DNA of 39,221 bases, from the NCBI RefSeq assembly GCF_022767005.1, contig NZ_JALEOV010000025.1:1-39221 (forward strand). Reading direction: 5' to 3'. Position numbers and translations under genes: made by a program. This document shows, piece by piece, positions 14,825 through 23,157 of the stretch; positions within the stretch are counted from its first letter, which is position 1, and each line of letters begins with the position of its first letter. This DNA is from Peptoniphilus sp. (lineage in GTDB: Bacteria; Bacillota; Clostridia; Tissierellales; Peptoniphilaceae). The notes under the pieces are model-generated. The model made no database searches. It worked only from the letters and a program-made list of their open reading frames with translations, and was not told the origin of the DNA.

Positions 14825-15395
14825 AGCACTAGGACTTGTTGAAGTAATAGGTCTTACAAATGCCATTATTGTTGCTGACACAATGCTTAAGGCGGCAAAT
14901 ATAAAAATGGAAAACATTGAAATTACAAAAGGTATGGGGTTTGTTACTGTAAAAGTTTCAGGAGATGTTGGAGCTGTTAAAGCTGCTGTAGATTCTGGGA
15001 AAAGTTTAGCTATTTCATTCGATAAATTCGTTTCATCAAAAGTTATACCAAGACCTGCCAGTGGACTTGATATTGTATTTGATTTAGATAGGGAAAATAG
15101 AGAAGAAAAAAGCTTTAAGCCAATAAAAGAAGATAAAAGAGAAACAGTTAATAAAAAAGAAATAAAAACAACTTTAAATGCAGGTGAATCTAAAACTACT
15201 GCAAAACTTAAAACCAAGCCTCAATCAAAAGACGTGGAAAAACCAGTAGCTAAAAAAGAAATAAAAGAAGTTAAACCTGAAGCTAAAGCTGAAAAGAAAG
15301 CAAGTGTTAAAGAAAAAAGCATGGAAGTAGATAATAATGATAAAAAAATCGATGAAAAAAATTTAGAAGAGGAATCGGATAATACTAAAAGATAA
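14817..15395 (+). CDS. Hexameric BMC shell protein with long charged C-terminal tail
   Basis: Residues 1-85 are a standard BMC-H domain ([30 protein letters not shown]). The pore loop reads TKGMGF, putting Met at position 40 where PduA has Ser, so its pore should differ. Residues 91-192 are a low-complexity tail very rich in Lys and Glu, with Pro, Ala and Thr, and no predicted fold. Known tailed hexamers, PduK and EutK, end in small folded domains; this tail shows no cysteines and no helix-turn-helix. It may be disordered and bind enzymes, the membrane or nucleic acid. The start overlaps the previous gene, suggesting translational coupling. Confidence 0.85.
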   Translation: MNRALGLVEVIGLTNAIIVADTMLKAANIKMENIEITKGMGFVTVKVSGDVGAVKAAVDSGKSLAISFDKFVSSKVIPRPASGLDIVFDLDRENREEKSFKPIKEDKRETVNKKEIKTTLNAGESKTTAKLKTKPQSKDVEKPVAKKEIKEVKPEAKAEKKASVKEKSMEVDNNDKKIDEKNLEEESDNTKR

Positions 15396-15422
15396 AATTC
15401 TGAGATAGTGAGTAGTGATAGT

Positions 15423-15686
15423 ATGTTTATTGCAAAAGTAGTAGGTAATGTTGTAGCAACTAGAAAAAATGATACACTAGTTGGCTACAAACTTATGATT
15501 ATTCAACCTATTAATGCAAATGGAGAAGAATATAAGGATCAATCTGTTGCCGCAGATTATGTAGGAGCAGGAATTGGTGAGCTTGTATTAGTTGGTGGAG
15601 GATCTTCAGTTCGTGTTGAAAATGAAAGGAAGTCTTCAGTAATAGATTTGGCAATAATAGGTATAATAGATGAATTAATTGTGTGA
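15423..15686 (+). CDS. pduN: Pentameric shell vertex protein, EutN/PduN/CcmL family
   Basis: This small protein caps the twelve vertices of the shell. The EutN/CcmL fold signature is clear: MFIAKVVGNVVATRKN at the start, LVGYKLMIIQP, AADYVGAGIGELVLVGGGSS near 50-69 and VIDLAIIGIID near the end. A GTG at 15408 would add five residues, but family members begin right at MFIAKV, so I prefer the ATG at 15423 (87 residues). Neither start has a strong ribosome site, so translation may be coupled or low, in line with the few copies needed per shell. Confidence 0.88.
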   Translation: MFIAKVVGNVVATRKNDTLVGYKLMIIQPINANGEEYKDQSVAADYVGAGIGELVLVGGGSSVRVENERKSSVIDLAIIGIIDELIV

Positions 15687-15694
15687 GGTAAGAT

Positions 15695-17011
15695 ATGAAT
15701 AAAAGATCGGTTTTTGATACTGTTTGTGAGGCTATAGACGCCTCAAAATCAGCTCACAAATTATATATAAAGCTTGGCATTTCAGATAGAGAAGAAATAA
15801 TAAGAGAATTAAGAAAAGAACTTTTAAATCATGTAGATGAACTTGCACAAATTGGCTATGAAGAAACTTGCATGGGATGTGTTGAGGATAAAGTAGTAAA
15901 AATAAAACTCGCAATAGAAAAAACTCCAGGTACAGAAGATTTACTTTCTGAAGTTTTGACAAAGGATAAAGTTATGACACTTTATGAGTACTCAGCATTT
16001 GGAATAGCTTGTGCAGTGATGCCAAGTACAAATCCGGTTGCAACAGTTATAAATAATGTTATAGGTTTACTTGCGGCAGGAAATTCTGTTATATTATGTC
16101 CTCATCCGAGAGCAATAAAAGTAACTAAATATTTAACAGATATAATTGCAACTACAATATTAAAAGTATGCGGCATAGATAATCTAGTCTCTACACTTTC
16201 TGAAGTCAGTATGAAAAATATTTCTGAGATAATGCATCATCCAGATGTGAATCTACTAGTAGTAACAGGTGGAAGTGATATTGCAAGGCAGGCAAATAAA
16301 TGCGACAAGAAAGTAATATCAGCAGGATCAGGAAATCCAACTTTTATTGTAGATGAAACAGCGGATATTGAAAAAGCTGCAAATTGCATTGTAAGAGGTG
16401 CAAGTTTTGATAACAATATTTTATGTGTAACAGAAAAAAATATAGTAATTGTAAGTTCTATTTATGAAAAGTTTAAAAAAGCTCTTGAGAAAGAGAATGT
16501 ATTTTATATTGATACTTTTGATGATATGTTAAAACTTTCAAAAGTTTTATTGACAGAAGATATGAAGCCAAATAAATTTTTAGGTGGAAAAAGTGTTAGT
16601 GAAATTTTAGATTTTGCAGGAATAGAATTCCATGGAGATTATAGATTAATTGCTGTAGATGTTCCGAAGATTCATCCATTTGCAATAGAAGAACTTTTAA
16701 TGCCTGTAATTGCAATAGTTAAAGCTTGCAACTTTGAAGACGCACTTGAAATTTCTTTATGCCTGGAACAAGGACTTCGTCATACAGCTGGAATACATTC
16801 AAATAGTATAGAGAGATTGAATATAGCTGCAAAGACAATGCAAACTTCAATATTTGTAAAAAATGGTTGCTCTCTTGATGGAATAGGATTTTCTGACGAC
16901 AATCCTGTGAGCTTCACAATAGCAAATAGATCTGGTGAAGGTTCAACAAGTGCAAGAAATTTTGCACGTAGGAGAAGATGTGCTTTAATAGACGCTTTTT
17001 CAATAAGGTGA
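15695..17011 (+). CDS. CoA-acylating aldehyde dehydrogenase paralog without encapsulation peptide
   Basis: It belongs to the PduP/EutE family, which turns aldehyde, CoA and NAD into acyl-CoA. The catalytic cysteine is Cys244 in SFDNNILC, and the family landmarks STNP near 111, CPHPRA near 135, SAGSGNP near 209 and the Arg-rich C-terminus are present. At 438 residues it lacks the N-terminal 30-40 residue targeting helix seen in the second copy at 23975, and it has drifted at several otherwise conserved spots (ILC for VPC, VISAGSGNPT for AIGAGAGNPP). It may pair with the other copy, act outside the shell, or have a different substrate. It starts nine bases after pduN. Confidence 0.85.
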   Translation: MNKRSVFDTVCEAIDASKSAHKLYIKLGISDREEIIRELRKELLNHVDELAQIGYEETCMGCVEDKVVKIKLAIEKTPGTEDLLSEVLTKDKVMTLYEYSAFGIACAVMPSTNPVATVINNVIGLLAAGNSVILCPHPRAIKVTKYLTDIIATTILKVCGIDNLVSTLSEVSMKNISEIMHHPDVNLLVVTGGSDIARQANKCDKKVISAGSGNPTFIVDETADIEKAANCIVRGASFDNNILCVTEKNIVIVSSIYEKFKKALEKENVFYIDTFDDMLKLSKVLLTEDMKPNKFLGGKSVSEILDFAGIEFHGDYRLIAVDVPKIHPFAIEELLMPVIAIVKACNFEDALEISLCLEQGLRHTAGIHSNSIERLNIAAKTMQTSIFVKNGCSLDGIGFSDDNPVSFTIANRSGEGSTSARNFARRRRCALIDAFSIR

Positions 17012-17015
17012 TTAA

Positions 17016-18125
17016 ATGAAAAAATTAAAAAATGGAACAGAAATTGTATTTGGGGCGAAAGCCTTAAGTGTATTACAAAAATTTGAAAATAAGAAAGTTT
17101 TAATAATGACCGATTCTTTTATTTCAAATAGCGTTTTAATGAATACTCTTTTAAGAAATATAAAATCATCTAACAAAGTTATTATATATGACAAAGTAAA
17201 TCCAGATCCAACACTTGATCTTGTTGGTGAAGCACTTACTATATTTATAAAAGAAAATGTTGACATTTTAATAGGCTTCGGAGGCGGATCTTCAATAGAT
17301 TCTTCAAAGGGAGTAATTTACTTTGGAAATGAAGTACTTAAAAAGGATATTTATTTTGTTGCAGTACCGACAACAAGTGGCACAGGGTCTGAAGTTACTA
17401 GCGTTGCAGTTATAAAAGACAATGATACACATATAAAACATCTTTTACAAAGTGATAATATGCTTCCAAATTTAGCAATTTTAGATTCAGCATTGTTAAA
17501 AGAATTGCCGAGAAAAATAATTGCTAACACAGGTATTGATGTATTGACACATGCACTTGAAGCATATGTAGGGAAAAATAGAAGCTCTTTTTCAGACGCT
17601 TTATCTGAAAAAGCAGGAGAATTAGTTGTTAAATACTTATATAGAAGCTTTTTAAAAAACAGAGATGTTGAAGCAAAAGAAGAAATGCATTTAGCTTCTA
17701 TGATGGCAGGAATGTCATTTGAAGAGGCAGGTCTTGGAATAAATCATGCAATAGCACATCAAATAGGAGCATTATTTTATCTACCTCATGGACTTTGTAA
17801 TGGTTTAATACTTAATGAAGTAATAGACTACAATGCAAAAGATAAAAAAATAAAATCTAGATATGCAAACTTCGCAAGAAAAATTGGTATTTCCAATGCA
17901 AAAACTGATGACGAATCCCTAAACAGTCTAAAACAATTTATAAATACATTGCAAAGGATAATGAATATGCCAAAGAATTTAAGCGAATGTAATGTAGAAA
18001 GAGAAAAAGTGTTAAGAGAAATGGAGACACTTACAACAAATGCACTGAAGGATAATTGTATGAAGACTGCTCCTAAGAGTATTACAAAAGGAGAAATAAA
18101 AGAAATAATTGAAAAAATATATTAG
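17016..18125 (+). CDS. pduQ: Iron-containing alcohol dehydrogenase, PduQ type
   Basis: It reduces the aldehyde to alcohol (1-propanol) and regenerates NAD inside the shell for PduP. The NAD-binding GGGSSIDSSK is at 89-98. The metal ligands Asp175, His179, His244 and His258 have the spacing seen in FucO. The 369-residue length is normal for PduQ. The start is four bases after the aldehyde dehydrogenase stop, with a GGTGA site. If the substrate were glycerol, it could instead make 1,3-propanediol. Confidence 0.88.
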   Translation: MKKLKNGTEIVFGAKALSVLQKFENKKVLIMTDSFISNSVLMNTLLRNIKSSNKVIIYDKVNPDPTLDLVGEALTIFIKENVDILIGFGGGSSIDSSKGVIYFGNEVLKKDIYFVAVPTTSGTGSEVTSVAVIKDNDTHIKHLLQSDNMLPNLAILDSALLKELPRKIIANTGIDVLTHALEAYVGKNRSSFSDALSEKAGELVVKYLYRSFLKNRDVEAKEEMHLASMMAGMSFEEAGLGINHAIAHQIGALFYLPHGLCNGLILNEVIDYNAKDKKIKSRYANFARKIGISNAKTDDESLNSLKQFINTLQRIMNMPKNLSECNVEREKVLREMETLTTNALKDNCMKTAPKSITKGEIKEIIEKIY

Positions 18126-18171
18126 CTTATATAAACTTATTCTTAGTACAATTGGATACGGAGGGGTTTAA

Positions 18172-19452
18172 GTGCACATTAATAAGATGAATATACCTAA
18201 TATAAAAATTAATGAAAAATATACAAATGGAAAAAATGCTGAAGATCTTTATTCTATATTTGGCAAGGAGTATTTAGAGCAAATACAAAGAGTTATTTCT
18301 GATGTTACTGGACTTGCCTTTGTGACCATTGACTATAAAGGTCAACCTTTAACGGAAATGACAAATTTTTCTAAGAGATGCAAGTATATTAGACAGACGC
18401 CAATGCACAAGAAAATATGTGAGCTTTCAGATGCATCTGGTGCTATAAGAGCCGCAGTTTCCAAGAAAACATCTATATATTTTTGCCCATTTAAATTATT
18501 AGAAGTAGCTATACCAATAATTATAAATGATAAGTATCTTGGAGCTTTTATAGGTGGACAAGCAATTTGCTCTGATCCTCCGGAAAAAATTCTTCGTATG
18601 CAAGATCAACTTTTATTAGAAGAAATTGATTTTAGTAAGCTGGATTTTTTTGATGAAGATGCAGATGCTAAAAAATATACTTACAGAGAATTTGAGTCGA
18701 CAGTAAAATTAGTAGAACTTATAATTTCTGAATTAGTAAAGAGAGAGGCAATTTCAAGTTACCACGAAAAGGAAAATAAAAGTAAAATCAAAGCTTTAGA
18801 AGAAAAGCTAGCTCAAGTAGAAGAAAAGAATTTAGAATTAAAAAAGAAAATTTCGTCTATTAACAATACGGTTAATTTATTATTTTTAAACAATATGATG
18901 GAGTCAATTTCAAATCTTGCATTGATAGAAGAAGCTGAAATTACTAGTAAATACAGTGAACATTTTAGGAAATTCGTTATGAATTTTATAGATGTAGAAT
19001 CAAATTCAGCAAATTTTATTTACAAGACATTAATTGAGTATTTTAAAATGAAGGAAATTCAATATAGAGACAGATTAAAATATGAAATTAGTATTGAAGA
19101 TGACGTAAGAGAAACAAAAATGCCTTTTAAAGCTTTGATTACTTATGTAATTATAATGTCTTATCTAGGGCTTAATTTTAACGAAGATGATTATGAAATA
19201 AAAGTGCATCTAAAGAAAGATAGTGAATATTTTATAGCAATTATAGAAGATAATGGATTAGGAATTTCCGAAGATTCATTTGAAAGATTTAAAAGCACTC
19301 ATATTGTCAGTACTGAGATAGAAGATATCAATAAATATCTTAGACAGATGGAAGAAGATAGTTTAAATATTTTTAGTGGAGATCTACAAATAAAGATAGA
19401 AGAAAATAGTAAAAATACAAAAATATTCATGAAGTATCGTTTAAATAGTTAG
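18172..19452 (+). CDS. PocR-domain sensor with degenerate LytS-type histidine kinase
   Basis: Residues 25-190 match the PocR ligand-binding domain, with Cys70, Cys83 and Cys105, AIPIIIND and YLGAFIGGQ. This is the domain that senses propanediol in Salmonella PocR. Residues 195-230 form a coiled coil. Residues 231-425 follow a LytS-type kinase, but the phospho-acceptor His of PHFLFN is Leu237 (LLFLNN), and the N-box ExxxN residues are Ile327/Ile328. Only the DNGLGI box (360-365) remains. Phosphotransfer is therefore unlikely. The protein is cytosolic, with no membrane segment. A GGAGGGG six bases before supports the GTG start. The next gene is its partner regulator. Confidence 0.85.
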   Translation: MHINKMNIPNIKINEKYTNGKNAEDLYSIFGKEYLEQIQRVISDVTGLAFVTIDYKGQPLTEMTNFSKRCKYIRQTPMHKKICELSDASGAIRAAVSKKTSIYFCPFKLLEVAIPIIINDKYLGAFIGGQAICSDPPEKILRMQDQLLLEEIDFSKLDFFDEDADAKKYTYREFESTVKLVELIISELVKREAISSYHEKENKSKIKALEEKLAQVEEKNLELKKKISSINNTVNLLFLNNMMESISNLALIEEAEITSKYSEHFRKFVMNFIDVESNSANFIYKTLIEYFKMKEIQYRDRLKYEISIEDDVRETKMPFKALITYVIIMSYLGLNFNEDDYEIKVHLKKDSEYFIAIIEDNGLGISEDSFERFKSTHIVSTEIEDINKYLRQMEEDSLNIFSGDLQIKIEENSKNTKIFMKYRLNS

Positions 19453-19461
19453 GATGATTGA

Positions 19462-20463
19462 ATGTATAGTGTTTTATTAGTAAGCAATCAGATCTTAATA
19501 AGAACTGCTTTGAAAAAGACAATTGAGAGAAATAAAAATTTTTATATCAAAGATGAAGTTAATACTCCAAAGGAGGCGATTGATTTAATAAATAAGGAAA
19601 ACATAAATATAGTGTTTTCTGAATTTATGATGCCTTCTATGAATGGCAAAGATTTTATAGATGTTGTTAAAAAAGAGAATAAAGATATAAAGGTTTTTTT
19701 GGTGACATTTCCATCTGATTTGTTCTCAAGAGAATATAAAAATATAGATTTAAACCAAGTAATACTTAGACCTATAACATATGAAAAAGTTGAAGAGAAG
19801 TTAAAACTATATGAAAAAGATTATAAAAATTTTAACGAAATTAATCTCGTATTAGAGATGCAAAAAGAAGTTAATATGAATGATTTCTTTGCTGTATACG
19901 AATATTTGACAAAATATATTGATAAATATGATTTTAAAAATAAAGAAGTAGAGAATAAAGTTCAAATAAAAAGTAGTTTAAAAAGCATTGCAAATAGAAT
20001 TATAAATTTAAACAATATTACAGATGAAGCAAAAAAAATAGAAAAAGAAATACCAATCACAAATGCAATTGTTTCAGATTCGAGGCTATGTAAAAACTGG
20101 ATGTTTAAAATTTTAGAATATTATTTTAAGAGAAAAAGTACTATAAATTATCCAATACTTGAAAATGTTCTACTTTATATTGACGAAAATATTGACAAAA
20201 ATATATCTCTAAGCGATGTGGTAAAAGAATGTAATATATCACAGGGTTACTTAAGTAGACTTTTCAAATCTGAGTACAATATGACAGTTGTTAATTTTAT
20301 ACACTTTAAGAAGATAAATTTGGCAAAGGAATATATAGTTTTGGAAAATCAAAGCATATCAGATGTAGCTTTTAATTTAGGTTATAACGAATATGGATAT
20401 TTTAGTAAGGTATTTAAAAAATATGAACAGGAAACAGTTGAACAGTTTAGAAAAGCTAGGTGA
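19462..20463 (+). CDS. AraC-family response regulator with degenerate receiver domain
   Basis: Residues 1-115 align with a CheY-like receiver of the YesN type, but the acidic pair is Ser8-Asn9 (LVSNQ for LVDDE), the phospho-Asp is Glu54 (SEFMMP) and the conserved Lys is Arg103 (LRPI). Only Thr82 is kept. Residues 235-333 are a normal AraC DNA-binding domain with two helix-turn-helix units (SLSDVVKECNISQGYLSRLFK and SISDVAFNLGYNEYGYFSKVFK). Asp to Glu can mimic the phosphorylated state. I infer a regulator that acts without phosphorylation, controlled by contact with the PocR-domain partner. It probably activates the promoter near 9500. Confidence 0.88.
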   Translation: MYSVLLVSNQILIRTALKKTIERNKNFYIKDEVNTPKEAIDLINKENINIVFSEFMMPSMNGKDFIDVVKKENKDIKVFLVTFPSDLFSREYKNIDLNQVILRPITYEKVEEKLKLYEKDYKNFNEINLVLEMQKEVNMNDFFAVYEYLTKYIDKYDFKNKEVENKVQIKSSLKSIANRIINLNNITDEAKKIEKEIPITNAIVSDSRLCKNWMFKILEYYFKRKSTINYPILENVLLYIDENIDKNISLSDVVKECNISQGYLSRLFKSEYNMTVVNFIHFKKINLAKEYIVLENQSISDVAFNLGYNEYGYFSKVFKKYEQETVEQFRKAR

Positions 20464-20468
20464 AATAA

Positions 20469-21614
20469 ATGAATAAATTTATCGTTACATCCGAGTCTGT
20501 AACTGAAGGACATCCTGACAAAGTTTGCGACTTAGTGTCAGATTCAATTTTAGATGAATATTTAAGAGGAGACTTTAACTCAAGAGTCGCTGTTGAAAGT
20601 ATGATATCTAACAATCTTTTAGTTTTAGCAGGTGAAGTTACATCAAAAGCAAAAGTTAATGTTGAAAAAGTTGCAATAAACACTATTAGAGAAATAGGGT
20701 ATTCTACAGATGAATCAGGTTTTGATGTAGATAAAGCTATAGTACTTACAAACATTGATGAGCAATCAAAGGACATTGCTAGGGGAGTTAATCGTGAAAA
20801 GATTTGTGCAGGAGATCAAGGGTTAGTATATGGATACGCGACAAATGAAAGTAAATCATATCTTCCACTATCTAGTGAACTTTCACACAGACTTAGCAAG
20901 AGACTTTCTGAAGTTAGAAAAAAGAATATAATTGCTGGATTATACCCAGATGGGAAATCGCAAGTTAGCTTAGTTTATGAAAATAATATGCCTTCTTATG
21001 TAAAATCTGTAGTTTTAGCAGCTCATCACAGAGAAAGTAAAGACATTACAGCGCTTAGATATGAATTGATAAAGGAAGTAATTTTAAAAGAAGTTGACAG
21101 TTCGCTCCTTAGAAAAGACACAGTAATTCATATAAATGCCACAGGAAGATTTACAATTGGTGGTCCTAAAGCAGACGTTGGACTTACAGGTAGAAAAATT
21201 ATAGTTGATACATATGGTGGAGTTGGACGTCATGGTGGAGGAGCTTACTCTGGTAAGGATCCATCAAAAGCAGATAGATCCGCATCATATATGGCAAGAT
21301 ATGTTGCTAAAAACATTGTTGCAGCAGGACTTTGTGATAGATGTGAAGTTCAACTTGCTTATGTAATTGGTAAAGAAAATCCAGAAAGTGTTTATATAAA
21401 TACTTTTGGAACAGAAAAAATAAGCTTGGATAAAATTTATAAAATAGCAAATGAAGTCTTTGATTTAAGTATTGATGCAATAATAAGGAATTTGAAATTA
21501 CAAAGGCCAATATATAAAAATACAGCCGCTTATGGACATTTTGGAAGAGATGAAAGCGATTTTACATGGGAGAAAACAGATAAAAAAAATGAAATAAAAA
21601 ATTTAATAAAGTAG
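20469..21614 (+). CDS. metK: S-adenosylmethionine synthetase inside the microcompartment operon
   Basis: It makes SAM from methionine and ATP. The signature motifs are present: GHPDKVCD at 15-22, AGDQGLVYGYA near 115 for methionine and ATP, and GGGAYSGKDPSKADRSA for the phosphate loop. At 381 residues the length is normal. It begins five bases after the regulator stop with AGGTGA and is followed by the membrane protein, so it is part of the operon. The activase upstream consumes SAM, so a dedicated supply makes sense. Some motif residues vary (VYGYA for the usual MFGYA; GRHGGGAYSG for GxHGGGAFSG), but all key acidic and basic residues seem kept. Confidence 0.9.
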   Translation: MNKFIVTSESVTEGHPDKVCDLVSDSILDEYLRGDFNSRVAVESMISNNLLVLAGEVTSKAKVNVEKVAINTIREIGYSTDESGFDVDKAIVLTNIDEQSKDIARGVNREKICAGDQGLVYGYATNESKSYLPLSSELSHRLSKRLSEVRKKNIIAGLYPDGKSQVSLVYENNMPSYVKSVVLAAHHRESKDITALRYELIKEVILKEVDSSLLRKDTVIHINATGRFTIGGPKADVGLTGRKIIVDTYGGVGRHGGGAYSGKDPSKADRSASYMARYVAKNIVAAGLCDRCEVQLAYVIGKENPESVYINTFGTEKISLDKIYKIANEVFDLSIDAIIRNLKLQRPIYKNTAAYGHFGRDESDFTWEKTDKKNEIKNLIK

Positions 21615-21621
21615 GTGTAAT

Positions 21622-22485
21622 ATGGATATTTTAACAATATTTGTAGGTTTTGCTGGAGGATTTTTCGGTGCAGCTTATGGTTCAATACCGGCATTTATAA
21701 TAACGGGTGTATTTGCTTTAGTAGGCTCAGCTTTGACAATTGCAGGAGTAATAGACTACACGGTAGGTTCAGTTGCCTTTGGACCATTCTTTGGACCTCA
21801 TGTATCTTTTGCAGCAGGGGCAGCAGCAGCGACATATGCCGCAAATTATGCTAAAAAATTAGACAGTTCACAAAATGTTTTAGCATCTTTATTTGGATTA
21901 GGAGATATAAAAACATTATTAGTAGGTGGTCTTTATGGAGTAGTTGGAATAATTTCATTTACATTAGTTGAAAAGCAAAAGTATTTTGTAACAGATAGTC
22001 CTGGATTTAGCGTATGCGTTGTACTATTTCTAAACAGACTTATACTTGGCAAAACTTCTCTTATTGGATCGTTAAAGAATGGAGAAAAAAGAGAAATTTT
22101 ATCAAAAGATGAAGCTATAATGAATGGTATCGTTGGTTTTTTATTTGGACTAGGAATAGCAATTATAGGGAAAGTTTTAATAGATGCAGGAGTTGGGAAA
22201 GAAGCCATGGGTGCATATCCTGTATTTGTTTTTGGGTTCTCAGCAATATCACTTATATTCCTACAGATGGGATTTTCTATTCCAATTACACACCATATAA
22301 CTTATCCGGCTGCTACAACTTTTGTGCTGACAGGAAATGTATATTTTGCAGCTTTAACAGGATTAATTAATGGAATACTCTGGGTTATTGCAGGTAAAAT
22401 CTTTAACTCACATTGTGATACATACATTGACCCACCAGCCGTTGTTATTGCATTAAGTGTTTTTGTAATAAATTTAATATTCTAA
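21622..22485 (+). CDS. Uncharacterised multi-spanning membrane protein, possible diol permease
   Basis: The 287 residues contain about seven or eight hydrophobic segments rich in Gly and Ala. Notable motifs are GGFFGAAYGSIPAF at 15-28, FGPFFGPHVSFAAGAAAATYAA near 52-73, a THHITYPAAT segment near 224, and DTYIDPPAVVIAL near the C-terminus. The repeated GGxFGA and FGPhh patterns look like those of a conserved but unnamed membrane family. I cannot assign a mechanism. Its place between metK and pduL, and the lack of any other transporter in the locus, suggest it moves the diol or a product. It starts eight bases after metK with TAGGTG. Confidence 0.6.
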   Translation: MDILTIFVGFAGGFFGAAYGSIPAFIITGVFALVGSALTIAGVIDYTVGSVAFGPFFGPHVSFAAGAAAATYAANYAKKLDSSQNVLASLFGLGDIKTLLVGGLYGVVGIISFTLVEKQKYFVTDSPGFSVCVVLFLNRLILGKTSLIGSLKNGEKREILSKDEAIMNGIVGFLFGLGIAIIGKVLIDAGVGKEAMGAYPVFVFGFSAISLIFLQMGFSIPITHHITYPAATTFVLTGNVYFAALTGLINGILWVIAGKIFNSHCDTYIDPPAVVIALSVFVINLIF

Positions 22486-22505
22486 TATAAGGAAAAGGAA
22501 GTAAT

Positions 22506-23153
22506 ATGTTGGACAATAATGAACTTGTAAAAAAAATAACAAAAGAAGTTAGTAGGAGAATTGATAATATAAATAAGCATAAAATTGTTGTAGGAGTATC
22601 CAATAGACATGTACATCTATCACAAGAAGATCTGGAAAGTTTGTTTGGGAAAGGATACAAGCTCACTGAGAAATCAACATTGAAACAACCAGGACAATTT
22701 GCTTCAGAAGAATGTGTTATAGTTCGTGGACCAAAGGGTGAATTTAAAAACGTAAGGATTCTTGGCCCTGTGAGAAAAAAATCGCAAGTTGAAATATCTT
22801 TGTCCGATTCCTTTAAACTAGGAGTAAAAGCTCCGATAAAAGAATCTGGAAAACTTGAAGGTACACCAGGTATAGAGTTAATAGGACCATGTGGAAGTGT
22901 TAAATTAGAAGTTGGAACTATAATAGCTTTAAGACATATACATATGAGACCGGAAGATGCAGATTTTATGCATGTAAGAGATGGCGAATTTGTAGATGTG
23001 GAATTCTTTGGAGAAAGGAAAGCTATAATGGGCAATGTACTAGTTAGAGTTAGCGATAAATACCAATTAGAAATGCATCTTGACACAGATGAAGCAAATG
23101 CAGTTGGTATAAAAACTAATGACTATGCAGTAATAAGAAAATTTGTAAGGTGA
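22506..23153 (+). CDS. pduL: Phosphate propanoyltransferase PduL
   Basis: PduL converts propionyl-CoA and phosphate to propionyl-phosphate and frees CoA inside the shell. The zinc-binding motifs SNRHVHLS (His35, His37) and RHIHM (His144, His146) are intact, with GPVRKKSQVE near 88 between them. Residues 1-22 form an amphipathic helix (LVKKITKEVSRRI), the encapsulation peptide seen on shell-bound PduL. The 215-residue length is normal. A kinase to use the acyl-phosphate is not present in the window. Confidence 0.93.
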   Translation: MLDNNELVKKITKEVSRRIDNINKHKIVVGVSNRHVHLSQEDLESLFGKGYKLTEKSTLKQPGQFASEECVIVRGPKGEFKNVRILGPVRKKSQVEISLSDSFKLGVKAPIKESGKLEGTPGIELIGPCGSVKLEVGTIIALRHIHMRPEDADFMHVRDGEFVDVEFFGERKAIMGNVLVRVSDKYQLEMHLDTDEANAVGIKTNDYAVIRKFVR

Positions 23154-23157
23154 GAAA

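Noticed and set aside
15408-15422. GTG start for the EutN/PduN protein
   Set aside because: Family members begin at the strand encoded from 15423; the five extra residues add nothing recognisable. The lack of a strong ribosome site leaves some doubt.
18172-20463. Ordinary functional two-component system
   Set aside because: The phospho-acceptor His, N-box Asn, acidic pair, phospho-Asp and conserved Lys are all substituted.
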